A DNA stretch of 43,654 nt from an uncultured bacterium (lineage in GTDB: Bacteria > Cyanobacteriota > Vampirovibrionia > Gastranaerophilales > Gastranaerophilaceae), in contig CASFXY010000011.1 of NCBI GenBank assembly GCA_949298805.1, positions 29,784-73,437 on the forward strand, written 5' to 3'. The translations under genes and the position numbers were made by a program. This document shows, piece by piece, positions 25,931 to 34,967 of the stretch (position 1 is the first letter of the stretch; the number at the start of each line of letters is the position of its first letter). The notes under the pieces were generated by a model, which was not told the origin of the DNA, did not search any database, and saw only the letters and a list, made by a program, of their open reading frames with translations.

Positions 25931-26686
25931 ATGTTTGATACACTAAAATCAAGAATTTATCAAGGAAATCAATTTATAAAAGATATCAAAAACGCACAAA
26001 TGCGTGAACAATTCAGGGGCTTGCCAAAACTATGCAACAGCAAGTGTAACAATTGCGAGGCTTGTTTAAACATTTGCCCGACAGGCGCGCTAAAACTTAA
26101 CCCCTTATCAATTGATATGGGCAAATGCACTTTTTGCGGCGCATGTAAAAATGCTTGCAAAACGGGTGCAATTAATTTTTCAAATTTCTACAAATTATCT
26201 GCAACAAGCAGGGAAAAACTTATAATAACAGAAAATATGACTGAAGAAGAATTTTCAAAAGTTGCAATTGAAGTTAAAAAGGAAATCAAAAAAGTTTTCG
26301 GTAAGTCTTTAAAATTAAGACAAGTATCTGCTGCAGGCTGTAATGGTTGCGAAATGGAATTAAATGCCTGCTCAAACGTAAACTTTGATATGGGTAGATT
26401 CGGCATTGATTTTGTTGCCTCACCTCGCCATGCTGACGGTATTGTCATAACAGGCCCTATTTCAAAAAACATGGCTTATGCATTAAAGGATTGCTATAAA
26501 TCAACACCTAACCCAAAAGTTGTTATACTCTGCGGTGCATGTGCAATTTCAGGCGGTATTTTTCAAAACAGCAGCGAACTGGACCGAAAATTTTTAGAAA
26601 AATATCCGATAGATTTGTATATTGCCGGTTGCCCTGTGCATCCTCTGACTTTTATAAACGGTATTTTAGGTTTAATAGGAAGATAA
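25931..26686 (+). CDS. Ferredoxin-NuoB/HyfI-like small subunit fusion
   Basis: 251 residues with gaag upstream. Residues 35-80 hold a two-cluster ferredoxin: C39xxC42xxC45xxxC49P and C66xxC69xxC72xxxC76. Residues 125-251 are a NuoB-like small subunit with C137xxC140, C201/C204 in LCGACA and C234 in AGCPVHP, enough ligands for the proximal (N2-like) 4Fe-4S cluster. In E. coli Hyf these are two proteins, HyfH and HyfI. The fusion would bring electrons along three clusters toward the modified large subunit. Last gene of the operon, followed by a terminator. Confidence 0.88.
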   Translation: MFDTLKSRIYQGNQFIKDIKNAQMREQFRGLPKLCNSKCNNCEACLNICPTGALKLNPLSIDMGKCTFCGACKNACKTGAINFSNFYKLSATSREKLIITENMTEEEFSKVAIEVKKEIKKVFGKSLKLRQVSAAGCNGCEMELNACSNVNFDMGRFGIDFVASPRHADGIVITGPISKNMAYALKDCYKSTPNPKVVILCGACAISGGIFQNSSELDRKFLEKYPIDLYIAGCPVHPLTFINGILGLIGR

Positions 26687-26689
26687 CAA

Positions 26690-26714
26690 AAAACCCGCTT
26701 AATAAAGCGGGTTT
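26690..26714. terminator. Bidirectional rho-independent terminator
   Basis: Perfect 10-bp stem AAACCCGCTT / AAGCGGGTTT with an AATA loop. It is flanked by TTTTTTG on the minus strand (end of the sulfhydrylase gene) and GTTTAGTTTT on the plus strand (end of the Ehr operon). It serves both converging units. Confidence 0.88.
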
Positions 26715-26719
26715 AGTTT

Positions 26720-27985
26720 TTATATCGCATTTAAGGCGTTATCAATATCACTTAAAATATCCTCGACATTTTCAAGACCGACTGATAATCTCACAAGCCC
26801 GGGGCTTATACCGCATGCTATTAGCTGTTCATCACTTAATTGTCTGTGAGTTGCTGAAGCAGGGTGAAGCACACAAGTCCTGATATCTGCCACATGAACT
26901 TCGTTTGAAGCCATTTTAAGATTATCCATAAATTTAATACCGTTTTCTTTTCCACCCTTGATATTAACAGCCATAACACCGCTTTGTCCGTTTGGCAAAT
27001 ATTTTTGTGCCAGAGTATAGTATTTATTACCTTCTAGTCCCGGATAATTGACACTTTCTACCTTTGGATGATTTGACAGGTATTTTGCTACCCGTAAAGC
27101 ATTAGCACAATATCTTTCCATACGAATTGCAAGTGTTTCCAGACCTAAATTAAGCAAAAAGCCGCTGTGTCCTGAAGGATACGCCCCAAAATCACGCATA
27201 AGCTGCATTCTGGCTTTTATAATGTATGGTGCAAAAGCATAGTCACGAGTGTAAATTGTACCATGGTAAGACTCGTCAGGCTCGCTAAATTCAGGAAATT
27301 TTCCGTTTGTATAGTCGAATTTTCCGCCATCCACAATGACTCCGCCGACTTGTAAAGCGTGACCGTCCATATATTTGGAAGTTGAATGCATTACAACATC
27401 TGCGCCAAAATCAATAGGCTTACACAAAATCGGCGTTGCAAAAGTATTATCGACAATAAGGGGCAGACCGTTATTGTGTGCAACATGTGCAAACTTTTCT
27501 ATATCTAAAATCTGTAAAGAAGGATTTGTAAGAGTTTCACCAAAAATTGCTTTAGTATTCGGCTTAATTTTTGATTGAATTTCATCCTCATCGGCATCGA
27601 CATCAACAAAAATACATTCAATCCCGAGTTTTTTTAAAGTGTAGGCAAAAAGGTTTACAGTACCGCCATAAATTGCACTTGCACTTACAAAACTGTCCCC
27701 TGCTCTACAAAGGTTTAAAACAGACATCAAAGATGCCATTTGCCCTGATGAGGTACACATAGCAGCAACGCCATGTTCTAAATCGGCAATTTTTTTCTCG
27801 ACAACATCAACTGTCGGATTAGTAAAACGCGAATAAATATGCGCACGTGTCGGATCGTCAAAAACTGCTGCTATTTCTTGCGTTGAATTAAATCTGAAAG
27901 TTGTACTCTGGTAAATCGGCATTACCCTTGGACCGCCATTTTCGGGAGTATAACCCGAATGCAAACATTTTGTTTCATCTCTCAT
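26720..27985 (-). CDS. metY: O-acetylhomoserine sulfhydrylase / aminocarboxypropyltransferase
   Basis: 421 residues, a full-length Cys/Met-metabolism PLP enzyme. The N-terminal tags TKCLHSGYTPENGGPRVMPI and YQSTTFRF, plus IYSRFTNPTVDVVEKKIADLE, are typical. HSTSKYMDGHA holds the PLP lysine, and GVIVDGGKFD follows. It should make homocysteine from O-acetylhomoserine and sulfide (or methionine with methanethiol). The start has gaggt upstream. There is no SAM or T-box riboswitch in the 88-bp leader shared with the divergent flavoprotein gene. MetZ or cystathionine synthase is less likely given the long insert after GGVIVDGG. Confidence 0.9.
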   Translation of the reverse strand: MRDETKCLHSGYTPENGGPRVMPIYQSTTFRFNSTQEIAAVFDDPTRAHIYSRFTNPTVDVVEKKIADLEHGVAAMCTSSGQMASLMSVLNLCRAGDSFVSASAIYGGTVNLFAYTLKKLGIECIFVDVDADEDEIQSKIKPNTKAIFGETLTNPSLQILDIEKFAHVAHNNGLPLIVDNTFATPILCKPIDFGADVVMHSTSKYMDGHALQVGGVIVDGGKFDYTNGKFPEFSEPDESYHGTIYTRDYAFAPYIIKARMQLMRDFGAYPSGHSGFLLNLGLETLAIRMERYCANALRVAKYLSNHPKVESVNYPGLEGNKYYTLAQKYLPNGQSGVMAVNIKGGKENGIKFMDNLKMASNEVHVADIRTCVLHPASATHRQLSDEQLIACGISPGLVRLSVGLENVEDILSDIDNALNAI

Positions 27986-28073
27986 AATAAATACCTCAGT
28001 TTTATTTTAAAATAATACCATGTCCACATTTTTTGTGTTATTAAAATAAATACACAGGATGAAAGGGTATAAA

Positions 28074-28694
28074 ATGAAAGTATTACTAATTAACTCAAGC
28101 GCACATAAAAACGGTTGCACTTTTCGCGCATTAAGCGAAGTTGCAAGCTCTCTTAACAAAGAAGGTATTGAAACGGAGATTATACAATTAAAAGACCCTA
28201 TTAATGATTGTATTGGCTGCGCTGTATGCAAGAAAACTGGCGAATGTATAATCAAGGATGATATTATAAATGATTTTGTAAAAAAAGCAAAAGACTTTGA
28301 CGGTTTTGTTTTTGGTTCTCCTGTATACTATGCTCACCCATCAGGCAGACTGCTTTCATTTATGGATAGAATATTTTATTCAGGCTCAAGCGCATTTGCT
28401 TATAAGCCGGCAGCAGCTGTTGTTTCCGCAAGACGTGGAGGAACAACAGCATCATTAGATGTCATTATGAAACATTTCATGATTAATAAAATGCCTGTTA
28501 TATCATCAAGTTATTGGAATATGGTTCATGGTAATAAGCCCGAACAAGTTGAACAAGATTTGGAAGGGCTTCAAACAATGCGCACATTAGGACAAAATAT
28601 GGCTTGGATTTTAAAATGTATTGAAGCAGGTAAAAATAATGGGATTAAAAAACCTGTAAGTGAAGATAAAGTTTGGACTAATTTTATAAAATAA
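28074..28694 (+). CDS. Flavodoxin-fold NAD(P)H-dependent oxidoreductase
   Basis: 206 residues from the ATG at 28074, with AAGGG 5' of it; the ATG at 28059 lacks a spaced ribosome binding site. The FMN loop is INSSAHKNGCT, the Cys-rich loop is CIGCAVCKKTGEC, and the flavin-contact segment is GSPVYYAHPSGR then LLSFMDRIFY. Members of this family reduce small quinone-like or nitro compounds. The C-terminal half (ARRGGTTASLDV, KMPVISSSYWNMVHG) is typical of the longer NADPH-dependent FMN-reductase-like group. It ends 2 nt from the permease gene on the other strand. Confidence 0.86.
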   Translation: MKVLLINSSAHKNGCTFRALSEVASSLNKEGIETEIIQLKDPINDCIGCAVCKKTGECIIKDDIINDFVKKAKDFDGFVFGSPVYYAHPSGRLLSFMDRIFYSGSSAFAYKPAAAVVSARRGGTTASLDVIMKHFMINKMPVISSSYWNMVHGNKPEQVEQDLEGLQTMRTLGQNMAWILKCIEAGKNNGIKKPVSEDKVWTNFIK

Positions 28695-28695
28695 C

Positions 28696-29565
28696 TTAAA
28701 TAAAATATAAAATTACACCCGATAGTGCGCTTATTAAGAATAACGATAAAACAAGGAGTAGAGAGTCTTTTACATCCTTGTTTTTAACTATTACTATCCA
28801 CATTCCCAATCCTGCATTAGAACACAAACCGGCTATAATCGAACAAAAAGCTATAACACCTTTTGCATAAAGCATAACAAGCGCAACAGATATGGCGCAA
28901 TTTGGTATTAAACCAAACAATGCAGCTATAATTGGCTGAAAAACAGAATTTTTCATCATTTGACCACCCAAAACCTCTGCAGAGCCACATTTTGCGATTG
29001 AAATGTTTACAATAAAAGTAATCAAGAATATAAACAAACTTATAATTAACGTATGTATAATCGGATGAATAAATAAATCTTTAATCACATGACCTTTAAG
29101 CCTATGGTTACAACATCCTTTTTGAGAAAATTCACCAATTTTTGAGCTTATAACATTTTTCTTAGGAAGAATAAAATCAAAAATATAACCTGCAATTACA
29201 CCTATCAAAATTTTTATTGCAATAATCGGAAATACAAGTTTATATTGTTCCGGCAAAGAAAGCAAAAGCGGTATTGCCTCATCCGAAGTGGATAAATAAA
29301 CCGCAAGCAAAGTCCCGCGAGTAATTATACCTTTTACATACAAAACACTTGCTATTATTGAAAAACCACATTGAGGAAACGAAGCAATAAGAGCACCGGC
29401 AAGAGGTGCAAACTTGCCTGATTTTTCAATAAAAATTAAAACTTTGTCAAAATAAAAATACTCGATAAATTCTATTACAATAAAAGTAAAGAACAAAAGC
29501 GGCATAACAAAAACTAAATCCGCTATTGTATCAAATAAACATTCCATTAAAACAATGCCCGACAT
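28696..29565 (-). CDS. Ten-helix permease, putative metal or arsenic efflux type
   Basis: 289 residues, with two homologous halves of hydrophobic helices. The repeated motif is SFPQCGFSIIASVLYVKGII in the first half and LIPNCAISVALVMLYAKGVI in the second, an inverted-repeat-like pattern of the putative manganese/arsenic efflux family. A cytoplasmic-loop motif KGCCNHRLKGH could bind metal. The substrate is uncertain. It lies 52 nt downstream of the peroxiredoxin gene on the same strand and may share its promoter, which would fit a stress or metal defence unit. Confidence 0.7.
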   Translation of the reverse strand: MSGIVLMECLFDTIADLVFVMPLLFFTFIVIEFIEYFYFDKVLIFIEKSGKFAPLAGALIASFPQCGFSIIASVLYVKGIITRGTLLAVYLSTSDEAIPLLLSLPEQYKLVFPIIAIKILIGVIAGYIFDFILPKKNVISSKIGEFSQKGCCNHRLKGHVIKDLFIHPIIHTLIISLFIFLITFIVNISIAKCGSAEVLGGQMMKNSVFQPIIAALFGLIPNCAISVALVMLYAKGVIAFCSIIAGLCSNAGLGMWIVIVKNKDVKDSLLLVLSLFLISALSGVILYFI

Positions 29566-29617
29566 AATAAAATTTTATTACGTCAAGGCATCATTTAAAT
29601 CAACCGTTTTTGGGATT

Positions 29618-30355
29618 TTAAAAATTCTTTAACTTATCATCTATTTCTTTTTTTGATAAAGATTTCGTGCACAAATACCAATCATGGCAAGTTATATTTT
29701 GTGCCCTTTTTTCTTCATCGTTCATTTGGTAGGCCTTTTTATCGGGAGGAACAATAACATCATCCCCTTCTCGCCAATTTGCAGGGGTTGCAACTTCAAA
29801 TGCTTTACTTACCTGCAATGCGGTAACTAATCTCAAAATTTCATCCAAATTTCTGCCTATTGTTTGAGGGTAATATATAACCGCATGTATATTTCCTCTG
29901 GGACATATTACAAATACAGCTCTAACCGTCTTGGTATCATTTTGAAGCATTCCGTATTTTTTTGCAATTTCACCATTTTTATCATCTATTACAGGGAAAG
30001 TGATTTCGGTACCCATTTTTTCTTTCATTGATAAAATCCAACTTTTATGAGATTCGATATTATCAACCGACAAACCGATTAGCTCGGTGTTAATTTCCTT
30101 AAATTTATCGTAATATCTTGCAAATGCCATAAACTCTGTTGTACAAACAGGTGTGAAATCAGCGGGATGAGAAAATAAAACAACCCATTTTCCTTCGTAA
30201 TCACAAGGAAAATTTACTGTCCCGTTTGTTGTTTGGGCATTGAAAAAAGGTGCTCTATCGCCAATTATAGGTATTTTATTCATATTTTTAACCGCATTAA
30301 TTCCAAGGGCTGCAGCACCTATAGTACCTGCTGCGAATAATATTTTTTTAAGCAT
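29618..30355 (-). CDS. 1-Cys/Prx6-type peroxiredoxin with N-terminal hydrophobic segment
   Basis: 245 residues with gaggt as ribosome binding site. The active site is PADFTPVC with peroxidatic Cys71 after the PxxxTxxC pattern. The Prx6-type C-terminal arm is present (ATPANWREGDDVIVPP) plus a late Cys pair in ITCHDWYLCTK. It reduces H2O2 and organic peroxides. Residues 5-20 (ILFAAGTIGAAALGIN) are hydrophobic and precede the usual Prx start (IPIIGDRAPFF). This would act as a signal anchor or uncleaved signal, unlike cytosolic Prx6. Confidence 0.88.
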   Translation of the reverse strand: MLKKILFAAGTIGAAALGINAVKNMNKIPIIGDRAPFFNAQTTNGTVNFPCDYEGKWVVLFSHPADFTPVCTTEFMAFARYYDKFKEINTELIGLSVDNIESHKSWILSMKEKMGTEITFPVIDDKNGEIAKKYGMLQNDTKTVRAVFVICPRGNIHAVIYYPQTIGRNLDEILRLVTALQVSKAFEVATPANWREGDDVIVPPDKKAYQMNDEEKRAQNITCHDWYLCTKSLSKKEIDDKLKNF

Positions 30356-30380
30356 TTTTACCTCTTTCTTTTTAAAAAAT

Positions 30381-30409
30381 TTTATAAATCTTATTTATAA
30401 AAATGTCAT
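30381..30409 (-). promoter_or_regulatory. Candidate promoter of the peroxiredoxin-permease unit
   Basis: Minus strand ATGACA (30409-30404), 17-nt spacer, TATAAA (30386-30381). Each box has 5 of 6 consensus bases. The start point should be near 30374, leaving a short leader with the gaggt site before the ATG at 30355. Confidence 0.45.
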
Positions 30410-30516
30410 TAGCCCGCCTGTGCATAATATTAATTTTTGTAAAACATATATAAATATACAGAGAATTTATAACAAAAAAAATTTATCAAGAAATTTGTAT
30501 AAAAAACGAGGGATGT

Positions 30517-33500
30517 ATGAGAATAGAAAAAATTACAAACATATACAACAAAACTTTTTCAAATGAGTCCAACAAAAAAACCGAATTAAAAAATACAACT
30601 TTTCCTGTTGTAAATAAACTCAACAAAACAAATACAGCATATTATAATATTAATTTTACGGGACTATTTGAAGCAAGCAATCAAAGAAAATTTGCACAAG
30701 CTCAAGAGGACTTCACTCCCGCTGCAAACAAAACCTGGAATAAAATAACATTACTTGCACGAAGGTATAATCATTCCGAAATAACCTTTGAGCATGTATA
30801 TGCAGTGGTTCTTGGTGATTTATTAAAATATATTGAAAGTTTAAATTCAGGCACAAAACAACACGGTAATAATACAAATTATCAAACACCTTATACACTG
30901 GAAGAAATTACCGGATGTATAAACTTATTTAAAGATGAAAAAACAAGAAACAAAGCCGCAAAAATTTTAAAAATTCATTACGAAAATATAATTAGCGAAC
31001 TTTCTACCCTAAACATTCCAAAGAAAAAGTTTGCTAAACCCAAACCATCAGATGTTTTAGCGGTCAGCTTAAATACTTCTTATGAAACAATAAGAAAAAT
31101 AAGCAATTCCGATTCTTTTACCGACAATATTTTTCTTTTTTCTTTATTTAATTCCGGAAATGAAAATATTGCCAAAAGAACAAAAAAATTAAAATTTGAA
31201 ATACAGAAAAGAGTAATGACTAAAGACACTTCAACGGAAGAAAAAAATCATTTACAGTTTTATGATACTTTAGCTGACAGGCTTTGGAAAAATCTTGATA
31301 TGGGCAATAACATCTATGTAACCTATGAAGGTGAAAACACTGAAGCCGAAGAACATTTAATATCAAGCTTTACAAATTTAATTAAAAAACCTGGGCAAAG
31401 ATATACAAACCTTAATGAACAAAACACAAAAGTAATTGTGTTTAATCCGAATGTTATATTCGAAGCAATTGCAAGTTATGTTGAAGAAGCAAAAAAAGAC
31501 CCCTCAACAACTTATATTTTTGTTTTTGATTTAGAGGAAATACTTAAAACAAATACAATAGTAGAGCGCAGAGAAAGAATTTTAATCGATGAAGACGAAG
31601 AAAAACTTATAAAAAATATTGGCTTAGCAAATGTAAGAATGGTTATAATTTCAAATAAAAATGTATATTATGCCAACAGCGGACCAAATTCCGGCCTTAA
31701 AAAAGCACTTGAAAATTATGGTTTACTTTCAATACCCATGATTGACTCAGAAGGCGCAAAAGAAATACTTGCAAGCGAAAAAGGACAAAATTACATAAAA
31801 GCAAAAACGGGTAAAACATTTGATGAAAACGGAATAAGGTATGTTGTAGAAATAGTAGATGAATTAGACGGTTACTATCCTGAAAAAGCCATAAATTACA
31901 TAGCAAAAATTGCTTCCTTTTATACAGATAAAAAAGAAATCACAATAGAAGATATTAAATCTTATGAAAAAGAATTAAGCAATATTCAACAAAAAGCATC
32001 AAACAACACACAAAACGAGTTTAGAATAGTATTTAATACCGAAAAAACTCTTGATGATATTATAGGCTCTCCTATGACAAAGGCTGAAGCAAAAAGCATA
32101 GTAAATCAAATACTTATGTCCAAAAAAGGATATGTTAAAGGTTTTACCACTTATCTTGATAACGGTTCATCTTATGGCGGAGGAAGAAAACACACAGCAG
32201 AGTGCATTGCAGGGGAAGCTGAAATACCTATGATTACAATTAATGCTCGTGACTTTGCTCTAAAAGACATAGATGCTCTGAGCGCTAACGCAAATTTATC
32301 CGAAATAAAAATCAAAAAGCTAATTAACACGGCAAAAGCTCAGGCTGAAGCAAATAAAAATAAAACTGCAATGATATTTATTGAAAATTTTGATAACTTC
32401 GGTTCAAATCCGCTTTTTGGAATTTCTTCAATATATGAACAAAAAGCATTTTCTCAACTTCTTGAAGAAATGGAAAACCTTAGAAAAAAAAGTGATATCA
32501 ATATTATAATAGTAGGTTCTACAAATTATCCCGAGACACTTGATGAAAATATAATGAAACCTTACAAATTCCTAAATAAAATTATTATTTACTCTCCTCA
32601 GGATAACCAAGACAGAGAAGATATATTAAGATACTATATACGTAAGAACGGTTTAAAAGTTGGAAAAACTCCCGAAGAAGAAAGTAAAATAATAAAAAAT
32701 GCAGCCGAGACAACAAATTACTTTAGTGTTGTAGATTTGATTTATTTACTTGAAAAAGCAGATGAAATTTCACGCGAAAGAGGCAAAACAATCATAGATA
32801 AATCAGATATGACTGAAGCATACCTGCAAACAACAACAGGAAGGGTATCAACAAGACATCGTGCAGCACATGAAGATGAGCTTGTAGCAAAACATGAATG
32901 CGGTCATGGTATAACACTGCAAGTGATGTACGAATTGGCAAAAAAACAAAATAAGCCATGGCATATTCCAAATCGTTTAAATTTTATAACTCTTGACCCC
33001 AGAGGCACTTATGGTGGGGCAATGTACCCTAAAAATTCCGAAAATGACGAATACAGTTTTGAAAAAGTATTTTCCGAAATTGTTTGCTCATTTGGAGGAT
33101 ATTCTTGTGAAAAACTATTCTATAATATGGAAGGCAGCTTAGGCATTACACAAGACATTGCAAACGCTACCAATATGGCAAGAATTGCAGTACAAAAAAT
33201 GGGTATGGGTGCAAAAACGGGAAGAATCTCTATAAGCACAGGTCCATCATCTCAACAAATTTCAGACAGTTTAAGAAATAAAATAGATGAAGATATTGAA
33301 GTATTTCTTAAAAACAGTGAATTTGTTTCAAACAAAATTATAGAAGCATACAGAAGTTTTATTGAACAATTCGCACAAAAATACAAAGATAGAGTGGGAA
33401 CAGGTGATTGCATTATTACATCTGATGAGTTTGAAAAAGAACTTGAAGATTGGAAGAACAGTTTAAATAAACAAGAAAAAGAAAATTTATTAAAACTGGA

Positions 33501-33558
33501 AGACGAAATTATTAATATTATCGAAAAAACAAAATCAGGCAAAATTGCAAATACATAG
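30517..33558 (+). CDS. Clp/FtsH-like protein: degenerate AAA modules with M41 zinc protease
   Basis: 1013 residues; GAGGG 5' of the ATG. Order: lineage-type tail with NINFTG (44-49); Clp-N-like helices (about 65-110, ARRYNHSEITFEHVY); a first AAA-like domain (about 260-480) without a Walker A lysine; a second aligning to FtsH from TLDDIIGSPM (511-520); and an M41 peptidase (785-905). In the second AAA, the Walker A region is GSSYGGGRKHT (550-560), Walker B is FIENFD (621-626) and the Arg-finger region is KPYKFLNK (681-688), all degenerate. The protease keeps HECGH (793-797) and Asp880 in the third-ligand position. No membrane helix is seen. It probably unfolds or degrades proteins without ATP or with a partner ATPase. 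Confidence 0.8.
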   Translation: MRIEKITNIYNKTFSNESNKKTELKNTTFPVVNKLNKTNTAYYNINFTGLFEASNQRKFAQAQEDFTPAANKTWNKITLLARRYNHSEITFEHVYAVVLGDLLKYIESLNSGTKQHGNNTNYQTPYTLEEITGCINLFKDEKTRNKAAKILKIHYENIISELSTLNIPKKKFAKPKPSDVLAVSLNTSYETIRKISNSDSFTDNIFLFSLFNSGNENIAKRTKKLKFEIQKRVMTKDTSTEEKNHLQFYDTLADRLWKNLDMGNNIYVTYEGENTEAEEHLISSFTNLIKKPGQRYTNLNEQNTKVIVFNPNVIFEAIASYVEEAKKDPSTTYIFVFDLEEILKTNTIVERRERILIDEDEEKLIKNIGLANVRMVIISNKNVYYANSGPNSGLKKALENYGLLSIPMIDSEGAKEILASEKGQNYIKAKTGKTFDENGIRYVVEIVDELDGYYPEKAINYIAKIASFYTDKKEITIEDIKSYEKELSNIQQKASNNTQNEFRIVFNTEKTLDDIIGSPMTKAEAKSIVNQILMSKKGYVKGFTTYLDNGSSYGGGRKHTAECIAGEAEIPMITINARDFALKDIDALSANANLSEIKIKKLINTAKAQAEANKNKTAMIFIENFDNFGSNPLFGISSIYEQKAFSQLLEEMENLRKKSDINIIIVGSTNYPETLDENIMKPYKFLNKIIIYSPQDNQDREDILRYYIRKNGLKVGKTPEEESKIIKNAAETTNYFSVVDLIYLLEKADEISRERGKTIIDKSDMTEAYLQTTTGRVSTRHRAAHEDELVAKHECGHGITLQVMYELAKKQNKPWHIPNRLNFITLDPRGTYGGAMYPKNSENDEYSFEKVFSEIVCSFGGYSCEKLFYNMEGSLGITQDIANATNMARIAVQKMGMGAKTGRISISTGPSSQQISDSLRNKIDEDIEVFLKNSEFVSNKIIEAYRSFIEQFAQKYKDRVGTGDCIITSDEFEKELEDWKNSLNKQEKENLLKLEDEIINIIEKTKSGKIANT

Positions 33559-33578
33559 CATATAACCTTACGGGCTAA

Positions 33579-33607
33579 TTTACTCATATTCAAATAAACA
33601 TTATAAT
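33579..33607 (+). promoter_or_regulatory. Candidate promoter of the efflux operon
   Basis: TTTACT (33579-33584), 17-nt spacer, consensus TATAAT (33602-33607). The start point near 33614 leaves GAGG 6 nt before the ATG at 33630, supporting that start over the ATG at 33618. Confidence 0.5.
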
Positions 33608-33629
33608 CCAAAACAAAATGAGGATTATG

Positions 33630-34967
33630 ATGCGTAAATTTATAATAATACTCTTGATTTTTATTACTTTTCCGGTATATGCAAAGACACAAAATTCATT
33701 AGATATAAACAAAAGAATATCTTATATAAATCTTGCTTTTTGGCAAAATTTTCAAGATGAATATTTAAACTATTATATACTTGAAGCCATCAAAAATAAT
33801 CACCGCGCAAAAAGCACACTTTATAAAAGCGAACAGTTCAGGCAAAATATTCGCCTTAGTTTTGCAAATCAATTACCGACACTTAATGTTGCTGCAAATT
33901 ATTTAGGGCTCAAAGTCCCTATGCTTGACAATTTTACAGTAAGAAAAAACGGTTTTATTTTACCTTTTGAATTTAACTATGAAGCAGATTTGCTTTTAAA
34001 AAATAAAGACAAAACCAAATCGCAAAAAAAACTTTATAACGCGCAACTTTATGACGAAAAAACGGTTTACATAATGCTGGCTTCAGATGTGGCAACATCT
34101 TATATTAATATTTTAAAATTCGACAAAACAATTGAATTGCAAGAAAAAATCGTTCAAAAAAAAGAAGAAATATTCAAAAGAACGCAAAACAAATTCAAAT
34201 TCGGCATAATTTCAAAAACGGAATTCAACAATGCAAAAAAAGATTTAAACAAAGAAAAAGAAGAACTTGAAAATATAAAAAAGCAAAGGATGTTAATTTT
34301 AAATACTCTTGCATTGCTTTGCGGACAAAGCGCATACAATACAAATGATTTTAAAAGAAGTGACTTTGACAGTTTTGCACTTGAACTTAAATTGCCTGAG
34401 GAAATTTCATCAGATTTAATTTTTAATCGTCCCGACATTCTTGCGGCACAAGAAAAGCTAAAAAGTGCAAAAATAGATATACTTGTTGCCAAAAAGGATT
34501 TTTTGCCTACTTTTAATATCAAAGGAATTTATGCTTTTAATACTTTAGGACCGGGAAATTTTTTCTCTTGGGGTGCAACTCTTGCAACACTTGTCGCAGG
34601 TGCAACACAAAATATTTTTGAAGGCGGTAAAAAAATTGCAAATCTAAAATTTAAAAAAGCATATTATAATGAACTTTTTGAAAATTTCCTGCATATAGAA
34701 TTAGAAGCAATTAAAGAAGTTAATGATGCATTATATCAAGCAAAATATGATTTAAAAATATTGAATGAAGCATATCAAAAATACGATACACAAAAAAACA
34801 TTTATTTTCTTGAGAAAATGCGCTACAAAAATGGAATATCTGATTATATTTCTCTTTTAAATGAAGATGTGCAAACTCTTTTGGAAAAACAAAATTATAT
34901 TGAGAAAAAAACACAAAAATTCTTAGATGCGGTTTCACTCTATAAATCAGTGGGGGGTGAACTTTGA
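33630..34967 (+). CDS. TolC/NodT-family outer-membrane efflux channel
   Basis: 445 residues. An N-terminal signal peptide (MRKFIIILLIFITFPVYA) precedes two long coiled-coil halves, e.g. IELQEKIVQKKEEIFKRTQN then FGIISKTEFNNAKKDLNKEK. LIFNRPDILAAQEKLKSAKI and the NIFEGGKK segment are the classical RND/ABC outer-membrane-factor marks. The trimer would form the exit duct for the HlyD and ABC proteins encoded after it. The stop overlaps the HlyD start. Confidence 0.9.
   Translation: MRKFIIILLIFITFPVYAKTQNSLDINKRISYINLAFWQNFQDEYLNYYILEAIKNNHRAKSTLYKSEQFRQNIRLSFANQLPTLNVAANYLGLKVPMLDNFTVRKNGFILPFEFNYEADLLLKNKDKTKSQKKLYNAQLYDEKTVYIMLASDVATSYINILKFDKTIELQEKIVQKKEEIFKRTQNKFKFGIISKTEFNNAKKDLNKEKEELENIKKQRMLILNTLALLCGQSAYNTNDFKRSDFDSFALELKLPEEISSDLIFNRPDILAAQEKLKSAKIDILVAKKDFLPTFNIKGIYAFNTLGPGNFFSWGATLATLVAGATQNIFEGGKKIANLKFKKAYYNELFENFLHIELEAIKEVNDALYQAKYDLKILNEAYQKYDTQKNIYFLEKMRYKNGISDYISLLNEDVQTLLEKQNYIEKKTQKFLDAVSLYKSVGGEL

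Noticed and set aside
19464-26686. Calling the operon hydrogenase-4 or formate hydrogenlyase
   Set aside because: The large subunit lacks both CxxC ligand pairs and the processed tail, so H2 chemistry is not supported.
28002-28015. Palindrome TTATTTTAAAATAA between the sulfhydrylase and flavoprotein genes
   Set aside because: It is pure A+T of a kind expected by chance in this genome.
27986-28073. SAM or T-box riboswitch ahead of the sulfhydrylase gene
   Set aside because: The 88-bp gap is too short and has none of the conserved stems.
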